Of a stretch of DNA of 5,192 nucleotides, positions 1 to 5,113 are shown in pieces. The notes beneath the pieces were generated by a model. That model worked only from the letters and a program-made list of their open reading frames with translations. It was not told where the DNA came from and searched no databases. The stretch comes from Nitrososphaerota archaeon. Its GTDB lineage: Archaea > Iainarchaeota > Iainarchaeia > Iainarchaeales > VGJJ01. How positions within the stretch are numbered: position 1 is the stretch's first letter; every line of letters begins with the position of its first letter. The translations under genes and the position numbers were made by a program. The stretch lies in the NCBI GenBank assembly GCA_020053155.1, contig JAGVNS010000045.1, positions 1 to 5,192 on the forward strand. Reading direction: 5' to 3'.

Positions 1-21
1 TAAGTATTTGAACAATTGAAG

Positions 22-79
22 GGCTTTCCTTACAAAGCCAAGCTTTGTGAGGCATCGCAAAAGCGTTGCTTTTGCAATG
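22..79. repeat. two adjacent hairpins with a competing alternative fold
   Basis: Hairpin A pairs 28-38 with 42-52 around the 3-nt loop CAA: 11 pairs, one of them a U-G at 31/49. Hairpin B follows with no gap and pairs 53-64 with 68-79 around the loop GTT: 11 pairs and one mismatch (C56/A76), with a perfect 8-bp core GCAAAAGC/GCTTTTGC. GGCTTT (22-27) can also pair with AAAGCC (34-39), which would exclude hairpin A. The role is unknown; possibilities are the 3' end of a gene left of the window, a structured leader or an intergenic palindrome family. The U-G pair favours plus-strand RNA for A, while the C/A mismatch would become G-U on the minus strand for B, so the strand is undecided. Confidence 0.6.
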
Positions 80-84
80 TTGCA

Positions 85-133
85 TATAGCAAACCGCCCA
101 ATAAAAGTTCAAAAATTAAAACGGTTTGCTATA
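85..133. repeat. perfect 12-bp inverted repeat with 25-nt AT-rich spacer
   Basis: TATAGCAAACCG at 85-96 is the exact reverse complement of CGGTTTGCTATA at 122-133. The spacer 97-121 is A-rich and has no obvious structure. The pairing stops cleanly on both sides (A84/A134 outside, C97/A121 inside). It could be an RNA stem, a pair of protein-binding half-sites or the ends of a very small remnant element. No target-site duplication was seen. I see no convincing gene in 1-267: a possible plus-strand frame over 47-244 runs straight through these palindromes. Confidence 0.65.
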
Positions 134-217
134 ATTAGTTTTGGAATTCTTTACGGGGAAGAACTTTCAACAACAGGCGCACCGTTAAATACTCAAAATC
201 ATTTATGCACGCATTGG

Positions 218-240
218 AATGTTGATTTATTTTCAACATT
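218..240 (+). promoter_or_regulatory. TATA-like box inside an 8-bp palindrome, upstream of the small basic gene
   Basis: AATGTTGA (218-225) and TCAACATT (233-240) are perfect reverse complements separated by TTTATTT (226-232). The spacer is a plausible archaeal TATA element. Counting about 26 bases downstream puts transcription start near 255, giving a leader of roughly 13 bases before the ATG at 268. A dimeric regulator bound to the two arms would cover the TATA box and repress. Alternatively, since TTTT follows (239-242), it may be the terminator of a transcript from the left. The promoter role is inference; the palindrome is directly visible. Confidence 0.45.
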
Positions 241-253
241 TTAAAAAAACAAA

Positions 254-259
254 AGGTGA
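254..259 (+). promoter_or_regulatory. Shine-Dalgarno site of the small basic protein
   Basis: AGGTGA lies 8 bases before the ATG at 268 and matches the archaeal GGAGGTGATC consensus over six bases. It is the main support for calling this very short reading frame a gene and for choosing its start. Confidence 0.65.
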
Positions 260-267
260 AACAAAAA

Positions 268-357
268 ATGGCTAAAAAAGTACCCTCTAAAGCGAAGCAT
301 CGAAACAAGAGCATTCGAAGCACCAAAAGGAGACCTCGCGGAAAAAAAGCCGCGTAG
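268..357 (+). CDS. very basic 29-residue protein, possibly nucleic-acid or ribosome associated
   Basis: A short reading frame starts at ATG 268 and ends at TAG 355-357. Its product has 29 residues, of which eight are Lys, five Arg and one His, with no Asp or Glu, so the net charge is about +13. It begins MAKKVPSKAK and ends RRPRGKKAA. Support for a real gene is the well-placed AGGTGA site 8 bases upstream, a TATA-like box at a fitting distance, and its position convergent to the GH26-like gene without overlap. The composition resembles tiny ribosomal proteins such as eL41 or bacterial bTHX, or a nucleoid peptide, but I cannot match it to any of these, so the role is unknown. It is the only plus-strand protein gene I support here. 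It could be missed by pipelines with a minimum length of 30 codons or more. Confidence 0.6.
   Translation: MAKKVPSKAKHRNKSIRSTKRRPRGKKAA
342..348 (-). terminator. candidate T7 terminator for the GH26-like gene
   Basis: On the minus strand seven T's (348 down to 342) lie about 75 bases past the stop of the GH26-like gene. They form most of the loop of a small CGCGG/CCGCG stem (337-341 with 350-354). Archaeal terminators are typically T tracts, so this fits, but the tract also encodes lysines of the small basic gene on the other strand and may be coincidental. Confidence 0.35.
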
Positions 358-416
358 GGAAACCCTTTAATCTCAGGCCTCTAAACGAAATTTCACCCAT
401 GTAACCACGCGGGGGA

Positions 417-421
417 TTTTT
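417..421 (+). terminator. candidate T-tract terminator for the small basic gene
   Basis: TTTTT follows a G/C-rich run (407-415) about 60 bases past the small basic gene's stop, at the very end of the convergent hydrolase gene. A weaker 4-bp stem AGGG/CCCT (356-359 with 363-366) followed by TTTAA lies right at the stop codon. Either could end the plus-strand message. Confidence 0.3.
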
Positions 422-1665
422 CACTCATATTTGATGTAGTCTTTCAGCAAATACCGCTCATCCGAATGCAAATATTTTGGTTTCTGAATTTCGGCAATGA
501 ATTGCTCTGTAATATATTCATTCTCCGTGATATCGCTGTTTTTCCATCCGGAAGATAGGTAGTATTTGTCTTTTGTCCAATCGAAATTGAGAAAGTGGAA
601 CCATTTTAGTTGAGGGTTAGTAGTCATGAATGCAAAGAGGGGTTTGAAGAAAGCATCCCAGTCTGCTTTTCCATCCTCAAGAGAACTCGTAATGTCTAAT
701 TTGGCCACTCCGCTTTCGGCCATGATGACGGGTTTATGGTGCGCGTTCGCCATGTTCATAAATTTGGTTGTTTTTCCAAAGGCGGTAAGCACGCCATTTT
801 TCTCGATTGCTCCTGATATTTCTTGCGGGCTATAAATGTCAATCCCATACCAATCAATCACATCATCCCCCGGAAACCACTTGTATTCTCCCCCAGAATT
901 TTTTTCATCAAAATCGTCTGGGGCAGCCGGCATATACGCCCAAATAAAGGCCACGTTATCTACTCCTTTCGCACGAAAAAGATTTACTATTTTTCGGAAC
1001 GCTTTGGGGTATTCGTAGGGGTGGTATCCCTTCCACGGACCATTAAATTCTCCCCCAATCCGAATCATGACCGGCTTTTTGTATTTTTTGAAAATGTCCG
1101 CAAGGTCATTCAGTTTAGCATCATATTTCGTTGAGTTTGCCACGTCATCATCCACTCCAAAGTGGGGGTCGGTCAACACCGCCTGTTCGGCAGGGAGGGG
1201 CGTACCTATGGTAAGGGCAATATCATAGTGTGGAATAACCCCCGCCGCATCATATCCTGCTAATGTGCTTGGAAATTTTGCTTTTGCTTCGGTCCATCGT
1301 GAACCCGTGAGATCCATAAAAATGAGTTGGGATGCTGGGTAGTATTTTTTAGAGGGAATGGCCGCGAGAAGTTTAGCTTCATAGGTTTTCCATGGGCCAA
1401 TGCCGTACAACACGCGCCCATCCGGGGGTTCAAACTTGGCACCAAATGCATACGTAACATTGCTCGGAATAGGGGGGTACGTTGGAGTAGTGTCGGGTGG
1501 GGGAGTAGGGACAGTGTTCCCGGGTGGCTGATATGGCGGAATAGGATTTGGATTGGGTTCCCCTGGTGTTTGAAAATTTCCAGAGAGGGCTGGAAGGTAA
1601 AAAATGGAAACCAATATTGTCAAAACGACCAGAATTCCAATTCCAGTTATCATGGTGCGATTCAT
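421..1665 (-). CDS. secreted or membrane-anchored GH26-like glycoside hydrolase
   Basis: The product has 414 residues. Residues 5-25 form a hydrophobic export or anchor segment, 31-68 a Pro-rich linker, and about 72-397 a catalytic TIM barrel. The likely acid/base is Glu206 in RIGGEFNGPW (202-211), after a beta strand (VMIRIG), and the likely nucleophile is Glu317 in KPVIMAESG (311-319). The segments GVDNVAFIWAYMP (234-246) and WFPGDDVIDWYGIDIY (263-278) are typical of GH26-like proteins. Classical GH26 mannanases have His just before the acid/base Glu; here it is Gly205, so the substrate may not be mannan. The enzyme should cut a beta-linked polysaccharide outside the cell. The ATG at 1665 follows a weak AAGGA and a TATA box. 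No Shine-Dalgarno-led alternative start was found. It lies downstream of, and on the same strand as, another exported hydrolase. Fold and family are fairly sure; the exact activity is not. Confidence 0.82.
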   Translation of the reverse strand: MNRTMITGIGILVVLTILVSIFYLPALSGNFQTPGEPNPNPIPPYQPPGNTVPTPPPDTTPTYPPIPSNVTYAFGAKFEPPDGRVLYGIGPWKTYEAKLLAAIPSKKYYPASQLIFMDLTGSRWTEAKAKFPSTLAGYDAAGVIPHYDIALTIGTPLPAEQAVLTDPHFGVDDDVANSTKYDAKLNDLADIFKKYKKPVMIRIGGEFNGPWKGYHPYEYPKAFRKIVNLFRAKGVDNVAFIWAYMPAAPDDFDEKNSGGEYKWFPGDDVIDWYGIDIYSPQEISGAIEKNGVLTAFGKTTKFMNMANAHHKPVIMAESGVAKLDITSSLEDGKADWDAFFKPLFAFMTTNPQLKWFHFLNFDWTKDKYYLSSGWKNSDITENEYITEQFIAEIQKPKYLHSDERYLLKDYIKYE

Positions 1666-1697
1666 TTAGGTTTCCTTTTTCATCAATTTCTTTCTTG

Positions 1698-1705
1698 TTA
1701 TTAAA
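1698..1705. promoter_or_regulatory. nearly palindromic TATA box, possible bidirectional promoter
   Basis: The element reads TTATTAAA on the plus strand and TTTAATAA on the minus strand, both acceptable TATA boxes. About 26 bases leftward is near 1675, ten bases before the ATG of the GH26-like gene. About 26 bases rightward is near 1727, the start of the folded element at 1724-1810. A strong purine-rich BRE is not obvious on either side, so direction cannot be judged from it. The box is visible; its use is inferred from spacing. Confidence 0.45.
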
Positions 1706-1723
1706 GACGCTTTAGGGGTAAAT

Positions 1724-1814
1724 AGTTATCCGTAGCGACCGGGAATACCTCCGGTCTGTAGAGGACCGGCGGATGAAAGGTCGCCCATCTCGTTTTAGTT
1801 GCGGATAGTTTTTT
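1724..1814 (+). ncRNA. candidate structured small RNA, unrecognised
   Basis: An 11-pair outer stem joins 1724-1734 to 1800-1810. Directly stacked on it, GCGACC (1735-1740) pairs with GGTCGC (1779-1784). An inner stem CCGGTC/GACCGG (1751-1756 with 1764-1769) caps it with a 7-nt loop, extended by CC/GG (1748-1749 with 1771-1772). The internal loop between stems (1741-1747 and 1773-1778) can form four consecutive purine-purine G-A type pairs plus two A-U pairs. Only 1785-1799 stays single-stranded. Three outer-stem pairs are G-U on the plus strand (1725/1809, 1726/1808, 1733/1801) and become A-C mismatches on the minus strand, which points to plus-strand RNA. Six T's (1809-1814) end it, and a TATA box sits about 26 bases before its start. 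It does not fit a tRNA, and I see no C/D boxes or ACA box. The function is unknown. Confidence 0.45.
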
Positions 1815-1819
1815 GCAGT

Positions 1820-1852
1820 AAAAAGATACCGCGCGGCCCGGAGGACCCGCGG
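1820..1852 (-). terminator. GC-rich hairpin with T-rich tail, likely terminator of the lipoprotein gene
   Basis: CGCGG (1848-1852) pairs with CCGCG (1829-1833), continued by CC/GG (1846-1847 with 1835-1836) past one unpaired C, around a 9-nt loop. On the minus strand the hairpin is followed by TATCTTTTTAC. It lies about 80 bases past the stop at 1933 and before the GH26-like gene, so the two hydrolases are probably transcribed separately, at least in part. Confidence 0.5.
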
Positions 1853-1905
1853 AGAAACAAACGTGGGATTATGGGGGCGAAGCCTCTATTTGTCATCCTT
1901 GTGAT

Positions 1906-1927
1906 GCAAAGAAAGGCCTTTCAATGC
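1906..1927 (-). repeat. palindromic hairpin just past the lipoprotein gene stop
   Basis: GAAAGGCCTTTC (1911-1922) is a perfect 12-bp palindrome, flanked after a 2-nt mismatch by GCA/TGC (1906-1908 with 1925-1927). It begins only 6 bases after the stop codon. It may protect the 3' end or help termination; a strong T tract is absent. Confidence 0.4.
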
Positions 1928-1932
1928 GGGCT

Positions 1933-3504
1933 TTACGCGTTCAGGAAAACGGGTTCAAAGCCCAGCGTGACAATTCCAAACGGCGTTTCCACTAATTCCC
2001 TGGAGGGAGGCACGGCATTCAAACCGTAAAATGCCCCTTCCTCGTACCAGGCCACAACGGTTATTTTGCCATTGCGCGTGAACTCATACCAGTACACGTG
2101 TTCTCCCAAGTCCTTTTTTTCCACGGAGTCAAACCCGTCCAGTTTTCCAATGACCTTTTGCAGTGCAAAAAACCCCGGACGCTCTTTTCCGGGCGTGCGA
2201 TGTGCGGCCAGCATGTCACCGCCCCCATAGACAGTTTCCATTAACCCAAAGTACTGCGCGGTTCCGGCCCCAAATGGAAGAGGCCAATCCTCCAGATTTC
2301 CCATGTTGATTCCCTGCACGCCTTCGCCGGCGGCCACCACGTATTTTTTTACCAGTCCGGTGGCCACGTTTTGCTGCAGCCATTCAAGGGCTTTGGAGTG
2401 GTCCACGTGCTTTGGATTCCGCAATGCTTTCAGGAGTTCCGCGGCCTCGCATCGCGTTTCTTTTGTCACCGGGTAAAACGGCTTTGCGGCCAGCACGCTT
2501 TCTTCGCACGTTTCAAAGCCATATGCCAACAATGGGCTCATGGGAAACGCGTCCCCGATGAAAATACCCTTTTGCGTTCCGCGTTTGTCCATTTCCCTGC
2601 GCAGCCATTTAACCGTGGAAGGAATTTCCGTGTAATCAGCCAGCGAGTGAATATCTATGACGTCAAAGTACGCGTGCGTGTCCAGCAGGAAAGGGATGTC
2701 AGTTAAATCCTTTCGCTTTCCATTCAACGGGTTTTTGAAGCGCTTTTCAATTTCCCCTTCGGACGGGTTGCCCTGAAAAATGTCCCACATGAGCAGGGCG
2801 TTCAGCATTACTTTTGCATTTGGATTTGCCTCTTTTATTGCAGGGTATGCAAGTTTTAACACGCGCACGTAGTCCTGACCGCTTCCGGGAAAGTACGCGG
2901 TGAATTCGCGTTCCACGCCCCACTCGTTGACCGCATGTTTAAGCCCCGGCATGTCATCCACGCCGTCCAGGTCATAGCGTTCCACGGCCGCTTTCACGAA
3001 CGTTCCATACTCGTCCTCGAATTCGGGTTTGGGTGCAAAGTTTTTGGGTAGCACGTCCTTGCCGTCAATGGACGCCCAAGGGGACCCAGATGTAAGGAGC
3101 AGTTGCATGTAATCATAACCCGCTTCCTGGTATTCCTTTACATGCGCGTCCACGGCACCCCAGTCATACGGGGCTCCTTCTTCTTTTTGGATGTTCTTCC
3201 ACCACACCAGTGCAGGAGTAAATTTGACGGCGTGCGCGCCTGTTTTCTTATATGCTTGTGCAAGGCCCAGAACCCCATACTCGATGCCAAATACAAAACC
3301 GGTTGGAGCCGTTGAAGCGCCCGATTCTTCAATGCCAGTAGCCGCGCTTTCCTGTTGTACGCCTCCCATAGAAGGAGCGTCATTTGCAGTGCCTTTTCCC
3401 GGCCCGGGCGCGGCGTTGTCCGGTTTGTTTTCCGCTTTCTTTGCAGTACACCCTGCTGCAAGCAAAAGCACCAGCACCAATCCCAACACCCAAACGCCTT
3501 TCAT
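1933..3504 (-). CDS. lipoprotein glycoside hydrolase of TIM-barrel (clan A) type
   Basis: The product has 523 residues. The N-terminus is a lipoprotein signal: Lys2, a hydrophobic run (3-17) and AAGC with Cys19 as the lipidated residue, followed by a low-complexity linker to about 68 that spaces the enzyme from the membrane. Residues about 70-460 look like a (beta/alpha)8 hydrolase: WWKNIQ...YDWGAVDAHV early in the barrel, HAVNEWGVE (190-198) with Glu194 as likely acid/base, ANPNAKVMLNAL (226-237), and FDVIDIHSLADYTE (280-293). Residues about 466-523 look like a C-terminal beta domain, as in GH39-type enzymes. Where the nucleophile Glu is expected, the sequence reads KGIFIGDAF, with Asp318. 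The enzyme could therefore be unusual or inactive, or the Glu may lie elsewhere, for example Glu334/335. It starts 58 bp after deoxyhypusine synthase with its own ribosome site. The substrate is unknown; a polysaccharide outside the cell is inferred. Confidence 0.75.
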   Translation of the reverse strand: MKGVWVLGLVLVLLLAAGCTAKKAENKPDNAAPGPGKGTANDAPSMGGVQQESAATGIEESGASTAPTGFVFGIEYGVLGLAQAYKKTGAHAVKFTPALVWWKNIQKEEGAPYDWGAVDAHVKEYQEAGYDYMQLLLTSGSPWASIDGKDVLPKNFAPKPEFEDEYGTFVKAAVERYDLDGVDDMPGLKHAVNEWGVEREFTAYFPGSGQDYVRVLKLAYPAIKEANPNAKVMLNALLMWDIFQGNPSEGEIEKRFKNPLNGKRKDLTDIPFLLDTHAYFDVIDIHSLADYTEIPSTVKWLRREMDKRGTQKGIFIGDAFPMSPLLAYGFETCEESVLAAKPFYPVTKETRCEAAELLKALRNPKHVDHSKALEWLQQNVATGLVKKYVVAAGEGVQGINMGNLEDWPLPFGAGTAQYFGLMETVYGGGDMLAAHRTPGKERPGFFALQKVIGKLDGFDSVEKKDLGEHVYWYEFTRNGKITVVAWYEEGAFYGLNAVPPSRELVETPFGIVTLGFEPVFLNA

Positions 3505-3509
3505 GCATG

Positions 3510-3539
3510 CACCTGTTATTCGTTTTTAGTGGTTTAATA
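3510..3539 (-). promoter_or_regulatory. ribosome site and possible TATA box of the lipoprotein gene
   Basis: On the minus strand AGGTG (3514-3510) lies 5 bases before the ATG at 3504 and fixes that start over the overlapping out-of-frame ATG four bases upstream. TATTAAA (3539-3533) could be a TATA box, but it would start transcription near 3510, inside the ribosome site. Either the start is a little further upstream or the gene is mainly reached by read-through from deoxyhypusine synthase; the 58-bp gap has no T tract on this strand. Confidence 0.45.
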
Positions 3540-3562
3540 CCTCGGCCTTTACGTGGGAGCTG

Positions 3563-4567
3563 TCATTTTTTCTTTTGTGCAAACGTTGCGGCAACTAACA
3601 AGGGAAACAGTATCGTAGTATCCCCCACTACTTTCACCGTGTCTGCATCGGTTGCAATCTTTCCCCAGCTTTTCGCTTCCTCGGGTTCCGCTCCCGAATC
3701 ACTGCCATCAAATTCAGGGGCAGTGTTCAAATATACTGCATATTTGGCTCCTTCGCGGTACATGTTGGCATTGCAGAGCGTGTGCTTTATAATTCCAGAA
3801 CCCAAAATAAGCAATCCGGTTTGTTTGGCATTGAGGGTCATTTCAATTAAGCGATGGTGGTCCATGATTTGGTCGAGTACGAACTTTTCGTTCTTTTTTC
3901 GGTTGTAATTGAAAAAATAACAATTGTCCCCAATCGCCCCATCCATAAAGGCCGGGCAAAATACGGGTATTTTGTTTTTGCTCGCCCAATAATACACGCT
4001 TTCTTTGTGATTTATTTGCTTTCCCATGCGCTCAATGACCTCCGAGGGAGAAAAATACTGCTTTATTTTCATTTGTTCCGTAACCAGCTCCCTCAGAATG
4101 GGTTGGAAAAACTGTTCAAACCAAATGTAGCGCTCATTGGGAGCAAGTAGGTTTCCAATCCGATTGATTCCCTTCTCGCGCAACTTCGCCCCATCCAGCC
4201 GAAAGTCCGCCACAAAAAAGGGTGCATGGGTTTTGATAAAATCCTCTTCAATTCCCCCAGTGGTTGTCACCAAACAGTCTACCATTTTATGCTGTACCAA
4301 ATAGCGGATGATTTCACGATTGCCACTTGAGATTTGGTTGGAGGTGTATCCCAAAAAAATAGTTGTTTTTTCCTTGCGCATTTTTTTGACAATTTTAATG
4401 GCTTTTCCCAAATGCGTGGCTTGAAACCCGTTTGTGGAGAATCCATTTAGAATGGAATTCAAATCCACTTTTTGGTTGAAATCAATCCCTTTAACGGAAA
4501 CACCGCTGGCCTTCACACTCTTCTTGAAAATGCTCTCATACGCATCCTTCATGGTCTTTTTAGCCAT
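3563..4567 (-). CDS. dys: deoxyhypusine synthase
   Basis: This enzyme moves the aminobutyl group of spermidine onto one lysine of translation factor aIF5A, using NAD, the first step of hypusine formation in the cytoplasm. The 334 residues cover the whole family. The NAD region is clear (FLGYTSNQISSGNREIIRYL, 71-90; TTTGGIEEDF, 101-110). Active-site residues match the human enzyme in place: Asp209 and Asp214 in MDGAIGD, His262 in IIKH, Asp287 and Asp290 in EFDGSDSG, Glu297, Trp301, and the covalent-intermediate Lys303 in SWGKI, which corresponds to human Lys329. The C-terminus FPLLVAATFAQKKK is also typical. The ATG at 4567 has no ribosome site but a TATA-like box 27 bases upstream, so the message is probably leaderless. 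The aIF5A gene is not in the window. Bacterial homospermidine-synthase-like relatives exist, but the full active site and the promoter favour the archaeal enzyme. Confidence 0.96.
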   Translation of the reverse strand: MAKKTMKDAYESIFKKSVKASGVSVKGIDFNQKVDLNSILNGFSTNGFQATHLGKAIKIVKKMRKEKTTIFLGYTSNQISSGNREIIRYLVQHKMVDCLVTTTGGIEEDFIKTHAPFFVADFRLDGAKLREKGINRIGNLLAPNERYIWFEQFFQPILRELVTEQMKIKQYFSPSEVIERMGKQINHKESVYYWASKNKIPVFCPAFMDGAIGDNCYFFNYNRKKNEKFVLDQIMDHHRLIEMTLNAKQTGLLILGSGIIKHTLCNANMYREGAKYAVYLNTAPEFDGSDSGAEPEEAKSWGKIATDADTVKVVGDTTILFPLLVAATFAQKKK

Positions 4568-4590
4568 ACGAATGGTCGGGTAAAGAAGCC

Positions 4591-4598
4591 AATAAAAG
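4591..4598 (-). promoter_or_regulatory. TATA box of deoxyhypusine synthase, leaderless arrangement
   Basis: CTTTTATT on the minus strand is centred about 27 bases before the A of the ATG at 4567, the spacing expected when transcription starts at the start codon. There is no purine-rich ribosome site in the last 20 bases before the ATG, which agrees. Confidence 0.55.
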
Positions 4599-4629
4599 CC
4601 CTTCCCCTACGTGTCGGATTTGACAGTTG

Positions 4630-5016
4630 TTAGGTCGCACGTCCCATTCTTTTTGGGGGGCGAGGGATTTTTGCAGATGGAGGTTTCTTCTCTTGTCTTC
4701 TTTTTTTTCTTTCACGTCTGAGAATCGACTCAATGTCTCTCGGGGTAATGCGCGGCTCGAGAGCGGCGAGTTTTCTAGATATGTGAGCCGTTTGGTGTAG
4801 AAGCGCAAGACGTTGTGTTTTTTCAGCGGGGGAGAGCGCCTGAAAACGACGCCATTCTATGAACGGCAATATCATGAGAAGCATAGGTTGATTTGCAAAT
4901 CGGGGCGGCATTTTGGATCGTCCAAATCCAGCTTCAATAAAGCGAATATATCTACTATCACCTACCCCCTCCCCTGGATATGTTTCCCATGGCATTTCTT
5001 TCAGGAAATGTTTCAC
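4630..5016 (-). CDS. unrecognised basic protein, true start uncertain
   Basis: From the GTG at 5016 the product has 128 residues; I do not recognise the family. The first half has aromatic-rich, folded-looking sequence (MPWETYPGEG, FIEAGFGRSKMPPRFANQP, LLMILPFIEWRRF). The middle is helical (LSPAEKTQRLALLHQTAHIS). The last 40 residues are Lys/Arg/Pro-rich (RRERKKRRQEKKPPSAKIPR), suggesting nucleic-acid contact or a disordered tail. The GTG has no ribosome site, and the same frame is open upstream to 5133 (39 more codons) with protein-like sequence (PPILHFLESKGYYGVYGV, then NYDFVVKHF), yet that extension has no ATG, GTG or TTG. The real gene may therefore start at a rare codon, or be joined by a frameshift to the frame ending at 5114. 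It lies 62 bp upstream of deoxyhypusine synthase on the same strand. Confidence 0.55.
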   Translation of the reverse strand: MKHFLKEMPWETYPGEGVGDSRYIRFIEAGFGRSKMPPRFANQPMLLMILPFIEWRRFQALSPAEKTQRLALLHQTAHISRKLAALEPRITPRDIESILRRERKKRRQEKKPPSAKIPRPPKRMGRAT

Positions 5017-5113
5017 AACAAAGTCGTAATTTCGCGTTACTCCGTAAACCCCGTAATATCCCTTACTTTCGAGAAAATGGAGGATAGGGGGTGTAATAGT
5101 AAATCTCTTTAAT

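Noticed and set aside
1..133. CRISPR array or insertion-sequence end
   Set aside because: The palindromes differ from one another and are not regularly spaced repeats; no transposase or target duplication is visible.
47..244. Plus-strand frame of 65 codons with a GTG start
   Set aside because: It runs through two hairpins, a 12-bp inverted repeat and the palindromic TATA region, has no ribosome site, and its sequence resembles no protein domain.
1735..1784. tRNA gene suggested by CTGTAGA (a Tyr anticodon loop) or, on the other strand, a CTA anticodon in a 7-nt loop
   Set aside because: The flanking stem pairs out of register with the Tyr loop; the minus-strand loop has C after the anticodon. 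No T-loop (TTCRANNC), D-arm or 7-bp acceptor stem fits on either strand.
1724..1814. C/D-box or H/ACA guide RNA
   Set aside because: No RUGAUGA or CUGA boxes near the ends and no ACA just past the lower stem on either strand.
3384..3908. Plus-strand frame of 174 codons
   Set aside because: It lies opposite the start of the lipoprotein gene and the end of deoxyhypusine synthase, both well supported, and reads as low-quality Cys/Ser/Phe-rich antisense sequence.
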